64,000 nucleotides of DNA from contig NZ_JAICBX010000002.1 of NCBI RefSeq assembly GCF_019492055.1, positions 62,001-126,000 of the forward strand, read 5' to 3'. Under the pieces are notes generated by a model that searched no databases, was not told the origin of the DNA, and saw nothing but the letters and a program-made list of their open reading frames with translations. Both the position numbers and the translations under genes were made by a program. Shown in pieces: positions 23,879 through 32,644 of the stretch. The stretch's first letter is position 1. Every line of letters starts with the position of its first letter. Origin of the DNA: Flavimaribacter sediminis. GTDB lineage: Bacteria; Pseudomonadota; Alphaproteobacteria; Rhizobiales; Rhizobiaceae.

Positions 23879-25522
23879 CTAGTAATTATCCAGCGGCAGA
23901 ACCCAGACATTCACCGGATCGGCGCGACCCTTGACCGTCGTCTCTCCGATCTTCTTGAAGCCGTCGAGCAGCGAGGCCTTTTCGTCAGGCGCTTCATGGC
24001 GGACCGCCTCGATGACGATCTCGCTGACGACGATCGAAGCCTTGAGGCTGCGGGATAGGCTTTCAAGCCTGCTCGCCGTGTTTACTGCGTCGCCAATGAC
24101 GGTGAATGACAGATTGCGTTCGCTGCCGACATTGCCCGCCACGACATGGCCGACATGCAATCCCACGCCGATCGAGAACGGCGTTTTGCCGCGGCGCTTT
24201 CTCTGTTCCGCAAGTTTCGCCGTGCGGTCCACCATGCCGCGCGCGCAACGCAGGGCGGAGGCGACGTCCGCGTCGCCAACCTGTGGCAGACCAAATGCGG
24301 CCATGACGCCGTCGCCAATATATTTGTCGACCACGCCGCTGTTGCGGAAGATCTCCTCTTCAATTTCCGTGTCGAATTCACGCAGCATGGAGATAGTTTC
24401 TTCAGGCGTCTGCTGTTCGGCGATACTGGTGAACCCGACAATATCGACGAACATCACCACAACGCGCTGCGAGCGCGTATGGTCGACGGACTCCGACCGG
24501 CTAAGCAGATCCTCGACCAGTCTCGGCGAGAAATAGCGCTTGAGATTGGCGCGATCGAGTTCGGCGCGCATCGCGCGCTGGTGGTCGCGCGCCCGCTGCA
24601 GGGTCATTGCGCTACTGACCTGCGCCAGCACGGTCATGGCAAGCAGATTGGTGTAGACGTCGATGGCGTCGCGCGTTGTCTCCGGCACGGGCGATCCGCC
24701 AAGCCCGAAGGCGTAGCAGCTTGTCACGACAAGTCCGACGGCCGCTGCGGCGATGAGTGCGAAGACCATGGAAAAGCGAAGCGCCGCCCACACCAGGAGC
24801 AGGAAGAAGGCCGGCGCTATTTCGCGGATGCTGTTCGACGCCCAGACGTCGCCAAAGCCGACGACAGCGAGGATGGCGAGCGCGCACAGGAACAGCCAGA
24901 GCGCCTGCTCGAAGCGATACCAATTACCGGCTTCGCGCACCGGTTCCGGCTTTTCCATGATCCACGCCAGCACAGCGCAGAGCGCAAGCCCGAGAGACAC
25001 TGGCGAAAAACTGTCGCTGATGAAGTTCGCCGTGAACAGCAAAACGAATTGTGCGCTGTCTATCGTGCCGCCGCCCGCCGCCAGCAGGGGAACGCCGATC
25101 GCCGACGTCAACACGGGAAAGGCGAGACCTACGATCAGGTACCAGAGCACCAGAGAACGCACCGGCGTCTGCAGCAAGTTCCGGAAGCCGTTGCGGCGAA
25201 GCAGCAGCGCAGCGAGAAGCACGGCCAAAAAATAGAGGACCGCATAGGCCGTTGCAAAACCCGGCGTCATTTCAAAGAGGTAGCGGAAAGTCAAATAGAC
25301 CGTCACGCCCCAGCCCAGCGCCGCGGCAGCGCCGAAATAGACAGTCCCGGCAATTGCGAAGGCGACCGGAAAGGCGGCAAGGGTAATGGCCCCTTCCGCA
25401 ATCATGTATTGCAGCATGAGCCATATGCCGAACCCCATTACGGGCAGCGACAGAATGAAAATGACGATCTGCTTCGGCAATTCCCTCGCAAACAGAAATC
25501 GTCCGGAACTGTCGGAATTCAA
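23879..25522 (-). CDS. Membrane-anchored class III adenylyl/guanylyl cyclase
   Basis: Second-messenger synthase of 547 residues. The N-terminal half holds about eight hydrophobic helices (to about residue 290) resembling the MASE1 sensory module. A linker (RARDHQRAMRAELDRANLKRYFSPRLVEDLL) joins it to the CHD catalytic domain. There the metal-binding aspartates are in FVDIVGFTS and DKYIGDGVMAAFG, and the transition-state region is IGDAVNTASRLE. The purine-specifying residues cannot be assigned by eye, so cAMP or cGMP is open, cAMP more likely. No partner gene is adjacent. The ligand or physical signal seen by the membrane module is unknown. Confidence 0.9.
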   Translation of the reverse strand: MNSDSSGRFLFARELPKQIVIFILSLPVMGFGIWLMLQYMIAEGAITLAAFPVAFAIAGTVYFGAAAALGWGVTVYLTFRYLFEMTPGFATAYAVLYFLAVLLAALLLRRNGFRNLLQTPVRSLVLWYLIVGLAFPVLTSAIGVPLLAAGGGTIDSAQFVLLFTANFISDSFSPVSLGLALCAVLAWIMEKPEPVREAGNWYRFEQALWLFLCALAILAVVGFGDVWASNSIREIAPAFFLLLVWAALRFSMVFALIAAAAVGLVVTSCYAFGLGGSPVPETTRDAIDVYTNLLAMTVLAQVSSAMTLQRARDHQRAMRAELDRANLKRYFSPRLVEDLLSRSESVDHTRSQRVVVMFVDIVGFTSIAEQQTPEETISMLREFDTEIEEEIFRNSGVVDKYIGDGVMAAFGLPQVGDADVASALRCARGMVDRTAKLAEQRKRRGKTPFSIGVGLHVGHVVAGNVGSERNLSFTVIGDAVNTASRLESLSRSLKASIVVSEIVIEAVRHEAPDEKASLLDGFKKIGETTVKGRADPVNVWVLPLDNY

Positions 25523-25778
25523 CTGACTAACACCTCAGAATATTCAAGAGATCACTTGCTCGACGAACTCGTCATAAACAGCGTCTGCTCCGCAAAAATC
25601 CCTCCAATTGCTATGGAAATTCCCGAATCCGGGTGACGGCCTTTGCTTTTGGTTCCCACTTTCCGCAGTCTCGTCCACCTCTCGATACGCGATCAAAAAG
25701 AGATTTAAAAACAATAGCTTGGACGATTCACTCTCAGGCTCTGATCGACAATGACTGGGGCGGTGCGCTTGTCGCAAA

Positions 25779-25804
25779 GGGGCGGCCCCTGCAAGGACCG
25801 CCCC
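25779..25804 (-). terminator. Hairpin downstream of the sulfatase gene
   Basis: GGGGCGG (25779-25785) and CCGCCCC (25798-25804) form a 7-bp GC stem with a 12-nt loop that can pair further. On the minus strand it is followed by CTTTGCG, so the U-tract is weak. It lies 30 bp past the sulfatase stop. The remaining gap between cyclase and sulfatase (25523-25833, about 310 bp) shows no credible gene. Confidence 0.55.
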
Positions 25805-25833
25805 ATCTCGTCTGCAATGATCGAAAACCGGCC

Positions 25834-27573
25834 TCAGTCGCGGGCTGTATTCGAGCTTTTGACCTGTTGCATGACGGCGTCGAGGTTGTAGGCCGCCGGA
25901 TGCTGCAGCGGCGGGAACTCCTTGTAGGTTTCCAATTCCTTCAGCCACAGAGCCTGACCGATTGGAAGCATGTTCCAGTCATAGGCGTAGGCCGTCGAAG
26001 GCGCAGCGAGCGCGCCGCCGACACTGTTGAACGTCTTGGTAAAGGAACCGATCGACTGCTCGAACGGATCGCGCTTGATGTTGACGACCTGTGTCCAGCT
26101 GAATGTCTGCGGGCCAAGGAAAGTCTTGCTCGGATCCTGGTCGACCATGGCAAAGTACATCTTCCAGTTCTTGTAACGGACTGCCGATGGCGTCGAGCCC
26201 GAGTAGTAGAAGAAGTGGTCGCGCACATTTTCCTTTTCGCCGGTCAGGACGCCAGTCTGGTTGAACCCGTCCAGCGTCGTCTTGACGATACCGGGATATT
26301 TTCCGGCCTCGATCTGCTCCTTCAGATCGTCGCCCTTGGGGCCGCCTGCGATTTCCACAAGGGTCGGCAGCCAGTCGAGCGCGGCGAATATCTCGTTGTT
26401 CACCGTGCCGGGCTTGATGTGGCCGGGCCAGCGAATGACGAGCGGAACGCGCATGCCGCCTTCCCATGTGGTCAGCTTGCCGGAAGCGAACGGGGTAACG
26501 CCGCCGTCCGGGAAGGTGATGGTCTCGGCGCCGTTGTCGGTGGTAAAGACGACGATCGTGTTGTCAAGCTCGCCCATCTCTTCAAGCTTGTCGAGCACGA
26601 CGCCGATATTGTCGTCGAGCTGTTTCATGCCGACTTCGTTGATGCCCCAGTCCTTGCCGCCGCGTTCGCCAAGCATGGCTTCGTACTTTTCGGACAGAAC
26701 GGTGGTGACGTGCATGCGGGCCGGATTATACCAGACAAAGAACGGCTTGCCGGTCTTTTCCGGGTCCTTGCGGTCGAGGAAGTCGACGACCTTCGCCGAG
26801 ATCTCCTCGTCGATGGTCTTCGATCGATCGAGCGTCATCGGACCTTCATCCGAACAGCTCTGGTTGCCTTGCGTACCATCCGCCGAGGTACAGGCGATCA
26901 CCGGCCGCGGCGGGGTCATGCAGAGACCTTCGGAGGGATCGATTGCGCCTTCCGGATCAGACAGGCCGGGTACGGGCGTGTTCGTGCAGGCCGGAACCAC
27001 GGCTTGAACTGTCGGGCTCGAATTGATGTCGGGGAAGCTGACGCCCTGCATCGCATCGAGATGGTACAGATAGCCCCAGAACTCCTCGAAGCCGTGGGCC
27101 GTCGGCAGCGATTCGGCCGTATCGCCCAGATGGTTCTTGCCGAACTCGCCGGTCGAGTAACCCAGATCGCGCAGGAAGACGGCCAGCGAAGGCGTGCCCT
27201 TGCGCAGATAGGATTCGGAACCCGGAATCTCCGGCAACAGCATGCCGGCGCGCACCGGCGTCATGCCGGTAAAGAACGCGGTCCGGCCGGCCGTGCAGCT
27301 TTGTTCGGCATAGTAATCGGTGAACATCATGCCTTCGTTGCCGATCCGGTCGATATTCGGCGTTTCGCCGACCATCAGTCCGCGATGGTAGATGGATGGC
27401 TGCATGTAGCCGATATCGTCGCCCATGATGAACAGGATGTTCGGCTTTTCACCGGCTGATGAACTGCCGGCGCTGTCCTGCGCCAGAGCATCGACACCCG
27501 TCAGGGTCGATGCGGAAAGCACCGCAGCCATAACGGCCCCGGCATTCGCTTTGTATTTCAGTATTCCGAGCAT
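25834..27573 (-). CDS. Secreted arylsulfatase (type I sulfatase)
   Basis: Alkaline-phosphatase-superfamily sulfatase, 579 residues, with an export signal in the first 31 residues (…TLTGVDALAQ). Metal-binding aspartates are D52 and D53 in ILFIMGDDIGY. The formylglycine site is C93-T-A-G-R97, the C-x-A-x-R form, preceded by AEQS; FFTGMTP follows. TTDNGAETITFPDGG supplies the second metal pair and GKLTTWEGGMRVPLVIRWPG is conserved. Start ATG has GGAGG six bases upstream. It would release sulfate outside the cytoplasm. No formylglycine-generating enzyme is encoded here, so maturation must be done elsewhere. The AraC regulator is divergent and probably controls it. Confidence 0.92.
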   Translation of the reverse strand: MLGILKYKANAGAVMAAVLSASTLTGVDALAQDSAGSSSAGEKPNILFIMGDDIGYMQPSIYHRGLMVGETPNIDRIGNEGMMFTDYYAEQSCTAGRTAFFTGMTPVRAGMLLPEIPGSESYLRKGTPSLAVFLRDLGYSTGEFGKNHLGDTAESLPTAHGFEEFWGYLYHLDAMQGVSFPDINSSPTVQAVVPACTNTPVPGLSDPEGAIDPSEGLCMTPPRPVIACTSADGTQGNQSCSDEGPMTLDRSKTIDEEISAKVVDFLDRKDPEKTGKPFFVWYNPARMHVTTVLSEKYEAMLGERGGKDWGINEVGMKQLDDNIGVVLDKLEEMGELDNTIVVFTTDNGAETITFPDGGVTPFASGKLTTWEGGMRVPLVIRWPGHIKPGTVNNEIFAALDWLPTLVEIAGGPKGDDLKEQIEAGKYPGIVKTTLDGFNQTGVLTGEKENVRDHFFYYSGSTPSAVRYKNWKMYFAMVDQDPSKTFLGPQTFSWTQVVNIKRDPFEQSIGSFTKTFNSVGGALAAPSTAYAYDWNMLPIGQALWLKELETYKEFPPLQHPAAYNLDAVMQQVKSSNTARD

Positions 27574-27641
27574 GAAAACCCTCCGTTACACTCAGACTGC
27601 CAGGCCGCAACGCCGACAACAGTTGCCCTGTTCTGACAAGC

Positions 27642-27685
27642 AGACCTGGATTTATTGAGAGACCTGGACTGATCGCGATGCGATC
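27642..27685. promoter_or_regulatory. Direct repeat and palindrome in sulfatase/AraC divergent region
   Basis: AGACCTGGA occurs at 27642-27650 and again at 27660-27668, an 18-bp period close to the two-turn spacing of AraC-family half-sites. A perfect palindrome GATCGC-GAT-GCGATC follows at 27671-27685. Both lie about 70-110 bp upstream of the sulfatase start. Confidence 0.45.
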
Positions 27686-27836
27686 CGGGAATGGACTGAC
27701 ATCCATCCGCACTGTATTCATATGCAGCAGGCAATTTACTTGTTAAGCTACAATCGCATCCGTCTCCCGGTACAACCTCTACATACAGAGAAGCTCGATC
27801 TTTGACTTTTCATTTCGCGTCACTTTGGAAATTGCT

Positions 27837-28865
27837 GTGCCCAGAATAACCGGTTCCATCCCGCTTGCCCGTCTCAGAGGAATTGGGACGCTGCCCTGCG
27901 TCGTCGAGGAACGCACTGGCGAGGATAGCCTGATCAGGATCCTTCGATCGGTCGGCTTGCCGCTAGAGGCGCTTGATCACCCCGACCTCCCGATCCCGGT
28001 GTCGCTGATCAGCGACCTCTTCGCTTCCAGCGCGGACAAGCTCGGGGACCGCACGCTTGGCGTCCGCATCGGCAAAAGCATGACTCACGAAGCCTGGGGA
28101 TCCTGGACCGGCCGGAGCGCACAGGCGCCCAATCTGAAAATCGCGCTGCAGCGGCTGTGTCTGACGATAGGGGCCCATCTTTCCAGTGCCCGCATGACTC
28201 TGCAACAAGAAGACGGATACTGGATCTGGCGGTATACCCCGCCGCTCAGACGTGACCGGATCACCCAGTACTCCGATCATCTGATCTACCCGATGTTGAC
28301 CTTTGCCCAGGTCTATCTCGGAAGCAACTGGCGTCCTGCCTGGGTTGAAGTGAACTATCCGCGCGACAGCTCCGTCCAGCTGATCGAGACCTTGTTGCGG
28401 ACGTCCCTGCGCTGCGGCGGGGATGGCATTGCATTACCTCTGTCTGCCGAAGACCTCGTACAGCCGCATCCGGTCGAAATGTCGATTGTCGCAGGGGCAC
28501 AGAATCTCAGGGAAATCACAGCCGACCTCGTTCTCGGCGATGCGCCGGAGCCGGCCCGTTCGTTTTCGGCCGTTGTTTCCTTGCGACTTCTGGAAGGCAA
28601 ATCCGATATCGAAGGCGCGTCGCAAATGACCGGGCTGGGTGTTCAGGGGCTGCAACGTCGGCTACGCTCGCACGGTTACACCTATCAGAAGATCCTGGAC
28701 GCGGCCCGGTGCGACCGGGCTGTCACCCTCCTCACGCAAACCGGTCTTTCTGTTGCGGAGATCGCGTACTCCCTCGGCTATGACGAACACGCCAGCTTTA
28801 CCCGAGCGTTCAATCGCTGGATCGGATGCTCGCCGAATATTTTCAGAGCAAATTCTGCAAACTGA
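27837..28865 (+). CDS. AraC-family transcriptional regulator
   Basis: About 342 residues with an N-terminal arabinose-binding-like ligand domain of the OruR/ArgR type (LLGVRIGKSMTHEAWG-like region, then LIYPMLTFAQVYLG) and a C-terminal double helix-turn-helix: GASQMTGLGVQGLQRRLRSHGYTY and SVAEIAYSLGYDEHASFTRAFNRWIGCSP. The frame opens at TTG 27825, but GTG 27837, seven bases after GGAA, is the likelier start. It is divergent from the sulfatase gene and is its probable regulator. The inducer is unknown. Confidence 0.88.
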   Translation: MPRITGSIPLARLRGIGTLPCVVEERTGEDSLIRILRSVGLPLEALDHPDLPIPVSLISDLFASSADKLGDRTLGVRIGKSMTHEAWGSWTGRSAQAPNLKIALQRLCLTIGAHLSSARMTLQQEDGYWIWRYTPPLRRDRITQYSDHLIYPMLTFAQVYLGSNWRPAWVEVNYPRDSSVQLIETLLRTSLRCGGDGIALPLSAEDLVQPHPVEMSIVAGAQNLREITADLVLGDAPEPARSFSAVVSLRLLEGKSDIEGASQMTGLGVQGLQRRLRSHGYTYQKILDAARCDRAVTLLTQTGLSVAEIAYSLGYDEHASFTRAFNRWIGCSPNIFRANSAN

Positions 28866-28876
28866 ATCAGAAAGAC

Positions 28877-30301
28877 CTAGAAACCGCCCCCCGTGCGGAA
28901 ACCGCCCGATGATTTGCGCGATCTTCCGCCGCCGATCGATCCGCCGCCGGTCCATGGTCCCCGGGAGGAGCCCTTCGGCATCCTGATGCCGCCGCCGATA
29001 CTGCCGCCGCGCGAACGCGGCCTGCGCTTGAAGCCCTTGTCGAACAATTCGTCCAGCACGCCGCCCTGCACGGCGCCCGTAAGAATGCCGCCGATCACCT
29101 CGCCGATAAGATCGCCATTGTCGAAACCGCCAGTCGGGTCATCATAGCCGGAGCGATAGAAACGGTCGCGCGAACGCTCGAGCTCGGCGCGCCGCGCCGC
29201 GAGCTTCGATGCATTTTCGCGCATCTCCGCGATCTGGTCTTCAATACTGGAAAGTTTGCCCTGGAGCGATTCGAGCTGTCTGACAATCGTGTCGTCCTCG
29301 GAGGTGGATGTAGCGCTGGCCTCGCGCCACAGCGTGCGCAAATCTTCCCGACCAAGCATGTTCGTCAGAGCGTCCATCGCCTGTCCGTATTCCGCGTCAT
29401 TTCTCGCATCGAGCGTGGCTTCCTGTTCCGTACTCAGCCGTTCCAGTTCCGCCCTGAATTCCGCAAGCTCCTTTTCCGCCTCGGACAGCAGACCGTGCTC
29501 GCGGGCAAGCGCCTTCTCCAGGTCGATGACGCCGTTTTTCTCCAGTTCACGGCGCTCGATCGCCTCCAGCGCCTCGACTTCCGCCTGGGCCGCCTGCGCC
29601 ACGCCGTCTGCGTGTTCACGCAGACGTGTCGGGATCTCGTTCAGCATGTGAAAGTCGCGTCTTGCTGCTTCAAAGCCGATCAGATGCGCAATCTTGCCGT
29701 CGAGGTATTTCGTCAAGCCGCCGGAGGTATAGCGCGAGGTCCCGTATCCTCGGTTCCAGAGATACATGAAAAGCGCATCGTCGCGGTAAGGCTCGCCTTT
29801 CTTTTCCAGGTCGCTTTCCGCAAGCTTCGCCTTCTCTTCAGCTGCTTGAGCGATTTCCGCTGCGCGGTCCGCCCTTTGTTTCTGTGCAAGCCATTCCGCG
29901 TCGTCCGAAAGTGAGGCCTCGATCCGCTGGTCCAGCTTGTCGATCGCCTTGACCGCGTTCTCCACGGCCTCGACCTTGTTGAGGCGCCCGGTCTCGATCG
30001 CCTCGATCTTCCGCGTCAGTTCATCGTGACGCAGCGAAAGGGTTCCCAGCTTCTTCTTCTGCCTCTCCAGAATGTCCAGGATCGATCGTTCTGTCCTGTC
30101 GATGCGGCCGATGACCTCTCCCTGCCGCAGACTGTCGATCCGGCTGCGCGCAAGCGCCTTGAAAGCTTCGGCCTGCTCGGCGCGAAGGCGCGCCGCGTCT
30201 TCGGTCGCGGCCCGCACCTGCGCCACGACGCCGTTTTCGTCATGCCTGATAAGCCCGATGGCGTTTTCGACGGAGGAAAGAGCATTGCGCGCCGGTATCA
30301 T
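28877..30301 (-). CDS. Coiled-coil protein with Gly-rich C-terminal tail, unknown function
   Basis: 474 residues from ATG 30301 (MIPARNALSSVENAIG), with GGGGGAG four bases upstream. Most of residues 20-400 is charged heptad-like sequence (long runs of Ala, Glu, Lys, Arg, Leu) typical of extended coiled coils, interrupted near residues 180-215 by LFMYLWNRGYGTSRYTSGGL. The C-terminus contains a short Gly-rich hydrophobic stretch (GDLIGEVIGGILTGAVQGG), then a low-complexity tail rich in Gly, Ser, Arg and Pro, ending GGGF. It is cytoplasmic or peripherally bound by prediction. It is third in an operon behind a TelA-like protein and a single-pass membrane protein. I do not recognise a named family. 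Confidence 0.75.
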   Translation of the reverse strand: MIPARNALSSVENAIGLIRHDENGVVAQVRAATEDAARLRAEQAEAFKALARSRIDSLRQGEVIGRIDRTERSILDILERQKKKLGTLSLRHDELTRKIEAIETGRLNKVEAVENAVKAIDKLDQRIEASLSDDAEWLAQKQRADRAAEIAQAAEEKAKLAESDLEKKGEPYRDDALFMYLWNRGYGTSRYTSGGLTKYLDGKIAHLIGFEAARRDFHMLNEIPTRLREHADGVAQAAQAEVEALEAIERRELEKNGVIDLEKALAREHGLLSEAEKELAEFRAELERLSTEQEATLDARNDAEYGQAMDALTNMLGREDLRTLWREASATSTSEDDTIVRQLESLQGKLSSIEDQIAEMRENASKLAARRAELERSRDRFYRSGYDDPTGGFDNGDLIGEVIGGILTGAVQGGVLDELFDKGFKRRPRSRGGSIGGGIRMPKGSSRGPWTGGGSIGGGRSRKSSGGFRTGGGF

Positions 30302-30311
30302 ATCGCTCCCC

Positions 30312-31259
30312 CTACCAGCTCGTGATGGCGCCGTCAGAGACCGGCATGGCGTATTCGGGTTCAAGCGCTCCGCGCGCCTTCGTTCCCAATCGCCGGTCCT
30401 GAATAATGCCGTCGTTCTGCTTGTCGTCGCGCACGGCGTTGAACGTGCGTTCGGGCACCCGGACGCCCCACGTCGATACGGTCTGCGTCTCACCCGTTTC
30501 CTCGTTGCGGATTGGCAGAGAAAGAACCTTGCCGTCGGGATCGATCGCCTCGACGATCAGATAGTAGTTGCGGGCGCCTGTGTTGACGTCAGGAATACGA
30601 AACACGCCAGACTGACCGTTCTGGACGATCACCAGATCGTAAGTCTGCGCCAGTCGGCCACGCAAAGCGTTCAGACCGGCGATGGCCTTGCGCGCGCCAT
30701 CGGCGTCGGCGTTTGCAAGCGCTGTCTGGCCGTCCGCAGTCAGGCGCTCAATTGCGCTGCGGGCCGCCTCGACATTCGCCTCGGCCAGCGCCGCGGCGGC
30801 TGTCGCCTGCAGCTGCTCCGGCAGGGTTTCGGTCAGCTCGATGCGCTGCGCTTCCGCCTCCTGACGGGCCGACGAGGCCTGCCACCACCAGCTTCCAGCC
30901 AAAAAGACGCACACAAGCAGGATCGCCGCAATCGCGCCGAACGTCAGACCGCGACGCACCCACAGCATGGCGAGAAAACGCTTTCCCGCCGATCCTTTAA
31001 GCTCATAGGTGAAGCGGCTTTCCTTCAGAGCACGAATGCCTTCGTCGAGGATCCGGTCGGTGACTTCCAGCCCCTGTGATTCGTAGATTTTGCGCAACCG
31101 GGCTTTGAGAGCTTCATCCCGCTCGCCCTGCCCAAGTTCGCGTGCGACAAGCTGCTCCTGATGACGCAGCGTGTCCACCACGTCCATCGCCATCATCAGG
31201 TCGTCGAGCTTCGCCGCCGGTTTCCCGGCCGCCACCGTTTGAGAACCGGCGTCGCCCAT
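30312..31259 (-). CDS. Single-pass membrane protein (possibly DUF6384 family)
   Basis: 315 residues. Residues 18-90 form a soluble helical N-terminal domain (KLDDLMMAMDVVDTLRHQE), followed by one transmembrane helix at about 104-126 (LTFGAIAAILLVCVFLAGSWWW). A helical repeat segment with AAAALAEANVEAARSAIERL comes next, then a C-terminal beta-rich domain (YDLVIVQNGQSGVFRIPDVN ... VSTWGVRVPERTFNAVRDDKQ). The arrangement resembles proteins I know as DUF6384, from memory only. It sits between the TelA-like and coiled-coil genes with gaps of 10 and 17 bp, so the three proteins probably form a complex at the membrane. Function unknown. Confidence 0.75.
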   Translation of the reverse strand: MGDAGSQTVAAGKPAAKLDDLMMAMDVVDTLRHQEQLVARELGQGERDEALKARLRKIYESQGLEVTDRILDEGIRALKESRFTYELKGSAGKRFLAMLWVRRGLTFGAIAAILLVCVFLAGSWWWQASSARQEAEAQRIELTETLPEQLQATAAAALAEANVEAARSAIERLTADGQTALANADADGARKAIAGLNALRGRLAQTYDLVIVQNGQSGVFRIPDVNTGARNYYLIVEAIDPDGKVLSLPIRNEETGETQTVSTWGVRVPERTFNAVRDDKQNDGIIQDRRLGTKARGALEPEYAMPVSDGAITSW

Positions 31260-31276
31260 GGTACTCTACCCTATGA

Positions 31277-32467
31277 TCACGCCGCGGGTTCTTCGAGAAG
31301 CAGCGCGTTGCCTTCCTCGGCAAGCCGGGCGATCCGCCGCTTGCCGTCCTCCACCGCGTCACGGATCTCTTCGGAATTCTGGGTGGCGAGCTTGCGCATC
31401 TCGGCGATGATCTCGGTCGATTTCTCCTGGTAGTTCACGACCGAATCCACCAGTTTCTTCACCGCGTCGGCGCGGATCGTCGGTCCGTAGCCTGCCTTTA
31501 GCGCCTCTTCCTGCACCTTTCCGCCGATTTCCGCCAGGACTTCGATGGACTGGGAAACGCCTTCCTTCATCTCGTTCAGGGTCTGGGTCGCCTCATGCAG
31601 GCCGAACATGCCGGTAAACGACGCCTTGAGCGCGGTCAGCACGGAATCATTGGTGGAGAAAAACGAGACCGACTGCTGGTAGACCCGCTCCTTTGCGGAC
31701 GTCGTCTGCATCAGGCGCGCCATGATCACTTCAGATGTATTGTAGCCAATGGTCAGATTGTCAGCGAGATCCTTGGCGATCTGGTAGCGGCCTTCCTCGT
31801 TCTGCATCCGGCGCAAAAATTCGTCGCGAGCGAGTTCGAGCTTCGCCCTTTCGGCGGCGTCCTCACCCGCATAGGACGCCACGGCGTCGGACGCTTTCGT
31901 GAGGTCCGTCTTGGCCTCTTCCAGTTTCTGTTCGGCCTTCTTCAGCACTTCCAGCGCGGAGACTTCCGCCTGCTTGAGGGCGCCGCGGAAATCGCGATAG
32001 GCTTCGAGGATGATATGCTCGCGCTCGATGTTCTCCTTGTTGTCGCGGGAGACTTCGAGATAGGTTTCCTTGATGGCGTCGAAGCGGTCGGCGACGTCGC
32101 CGCGCGACACTTTCATCCACACATTGGTCGCTCTTTCAAAGATATCGACCTTGCTGTCGGCGAGCTGGTCGACCATGCGCTTGGCGTCATCGCGGATTGA
32201 GTTGAAGCCGTCGGTGATTTCCTTGTAGCGCTCGCCGATGTCCATCTGGCTGATCTGCTCGCGCACCACCTCGTTGAAGACGCCCATCTGGCCAAGCGTC
32301 CGGGTAATGACGGCGATGCGTTCCGGATCGAGATCGGTGATTTTTTCCAGAAGACCGACGATCGGCGCGTCTTCCGTGCCGCCTTCCGGCATCAGTCCGA
32401 GATCGCGCAGCGCATTCGTCGCCTTCTCAAGATACTGCATCGGTGTCTTTACCGCGATTTCGGCCAT
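31277..32467 (-). CDS. TelA-like (toxic anion resistance-type) helical protein
   Basis: 396-residue, almost entirely helical cytoplasmic protein. Its organisation resembles TelA/KlaA: long charged helices, then a C-terminal block (TIRADAVKKLVDSVVNYQEK ... MRKLATQNSEEIRDAVEDGK) similar in pattern to the TelA ending that runs K-x-x-A-x-E-I-x-x-x-x-E-x-G. The middle (DNLTIGYNTSEVIMARLMQT, then VYQQSVSFFSTNDSVLTALK) matches the TelA habit of interacting-helix segments. Start ATG 32467 has GGAGAGG upstream. First gene of the operon with the membrane and coiled-coil proteins. TelA-family proteins are linked to tellurite, bacteriocin and envelope stress; no assay-level function can be claimed here. 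Confidence 0.6.
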   Translation of the reverse strand: MAEIAVKTPMQYLEKATNALRDLGLMPEGGTEDAPIVGLLEKITDLDPERIAVITRTLGQMGVFNEVVREQISQMDIGERYKEITDGFNSIRDDAKRMVDQLADSKVDIFERATNVWMKVSRGDVADRFDAIKETYLEVSRDNKENIEREHIILEAYRDFRGALKQAEVSALEVLKKAEQKLEEAKTDLTKASDAVASYAGEDAAERAKLELARDEFLRRMQNEEGRYQIAKDLADNLTIGYNTSEVIMARLMQTTSAKERVYQQSVSFFSTNDSVLTALKASFTGMFGLHEATQTLNEMKEGVSQSIEVLAEIGGKVQEEALKAGYGPTIRADAVKKLVDSVVNYQEKSTEIIAEMRKLATQNSEEIRDAVEDGKRRIARLAEEGNALLLEEPAA

Positions 32468-32644
32468 TTTCCTCTCCTTGTGACGATGTCGCCGTCAATT
32501 GATTGCCATGAATACTAGTTGAATGACCGAGAGCGGTCTATCCGACAGATATTCTTTTAACGCAGGTCTTTATCGCCCGCAGAACGACTTGCTCATTTCT
32601 TTATGACGACAGTGCGACTGTTTCGAACGGCGTTTGCGTTGACG

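Noticed and set aside
24146-25636. 496-codon open frame on the plus strand
   Set aside because: Antisense of the membrane cyclase; no recognisable motif.
25633-27459. 608-codon open frame on the plus strand
   Set aside because: Exact antisense of the sulfatase gene, which has signal peptide, motifs and a strong ribosome site; long antisense frames are expected at this GC content.
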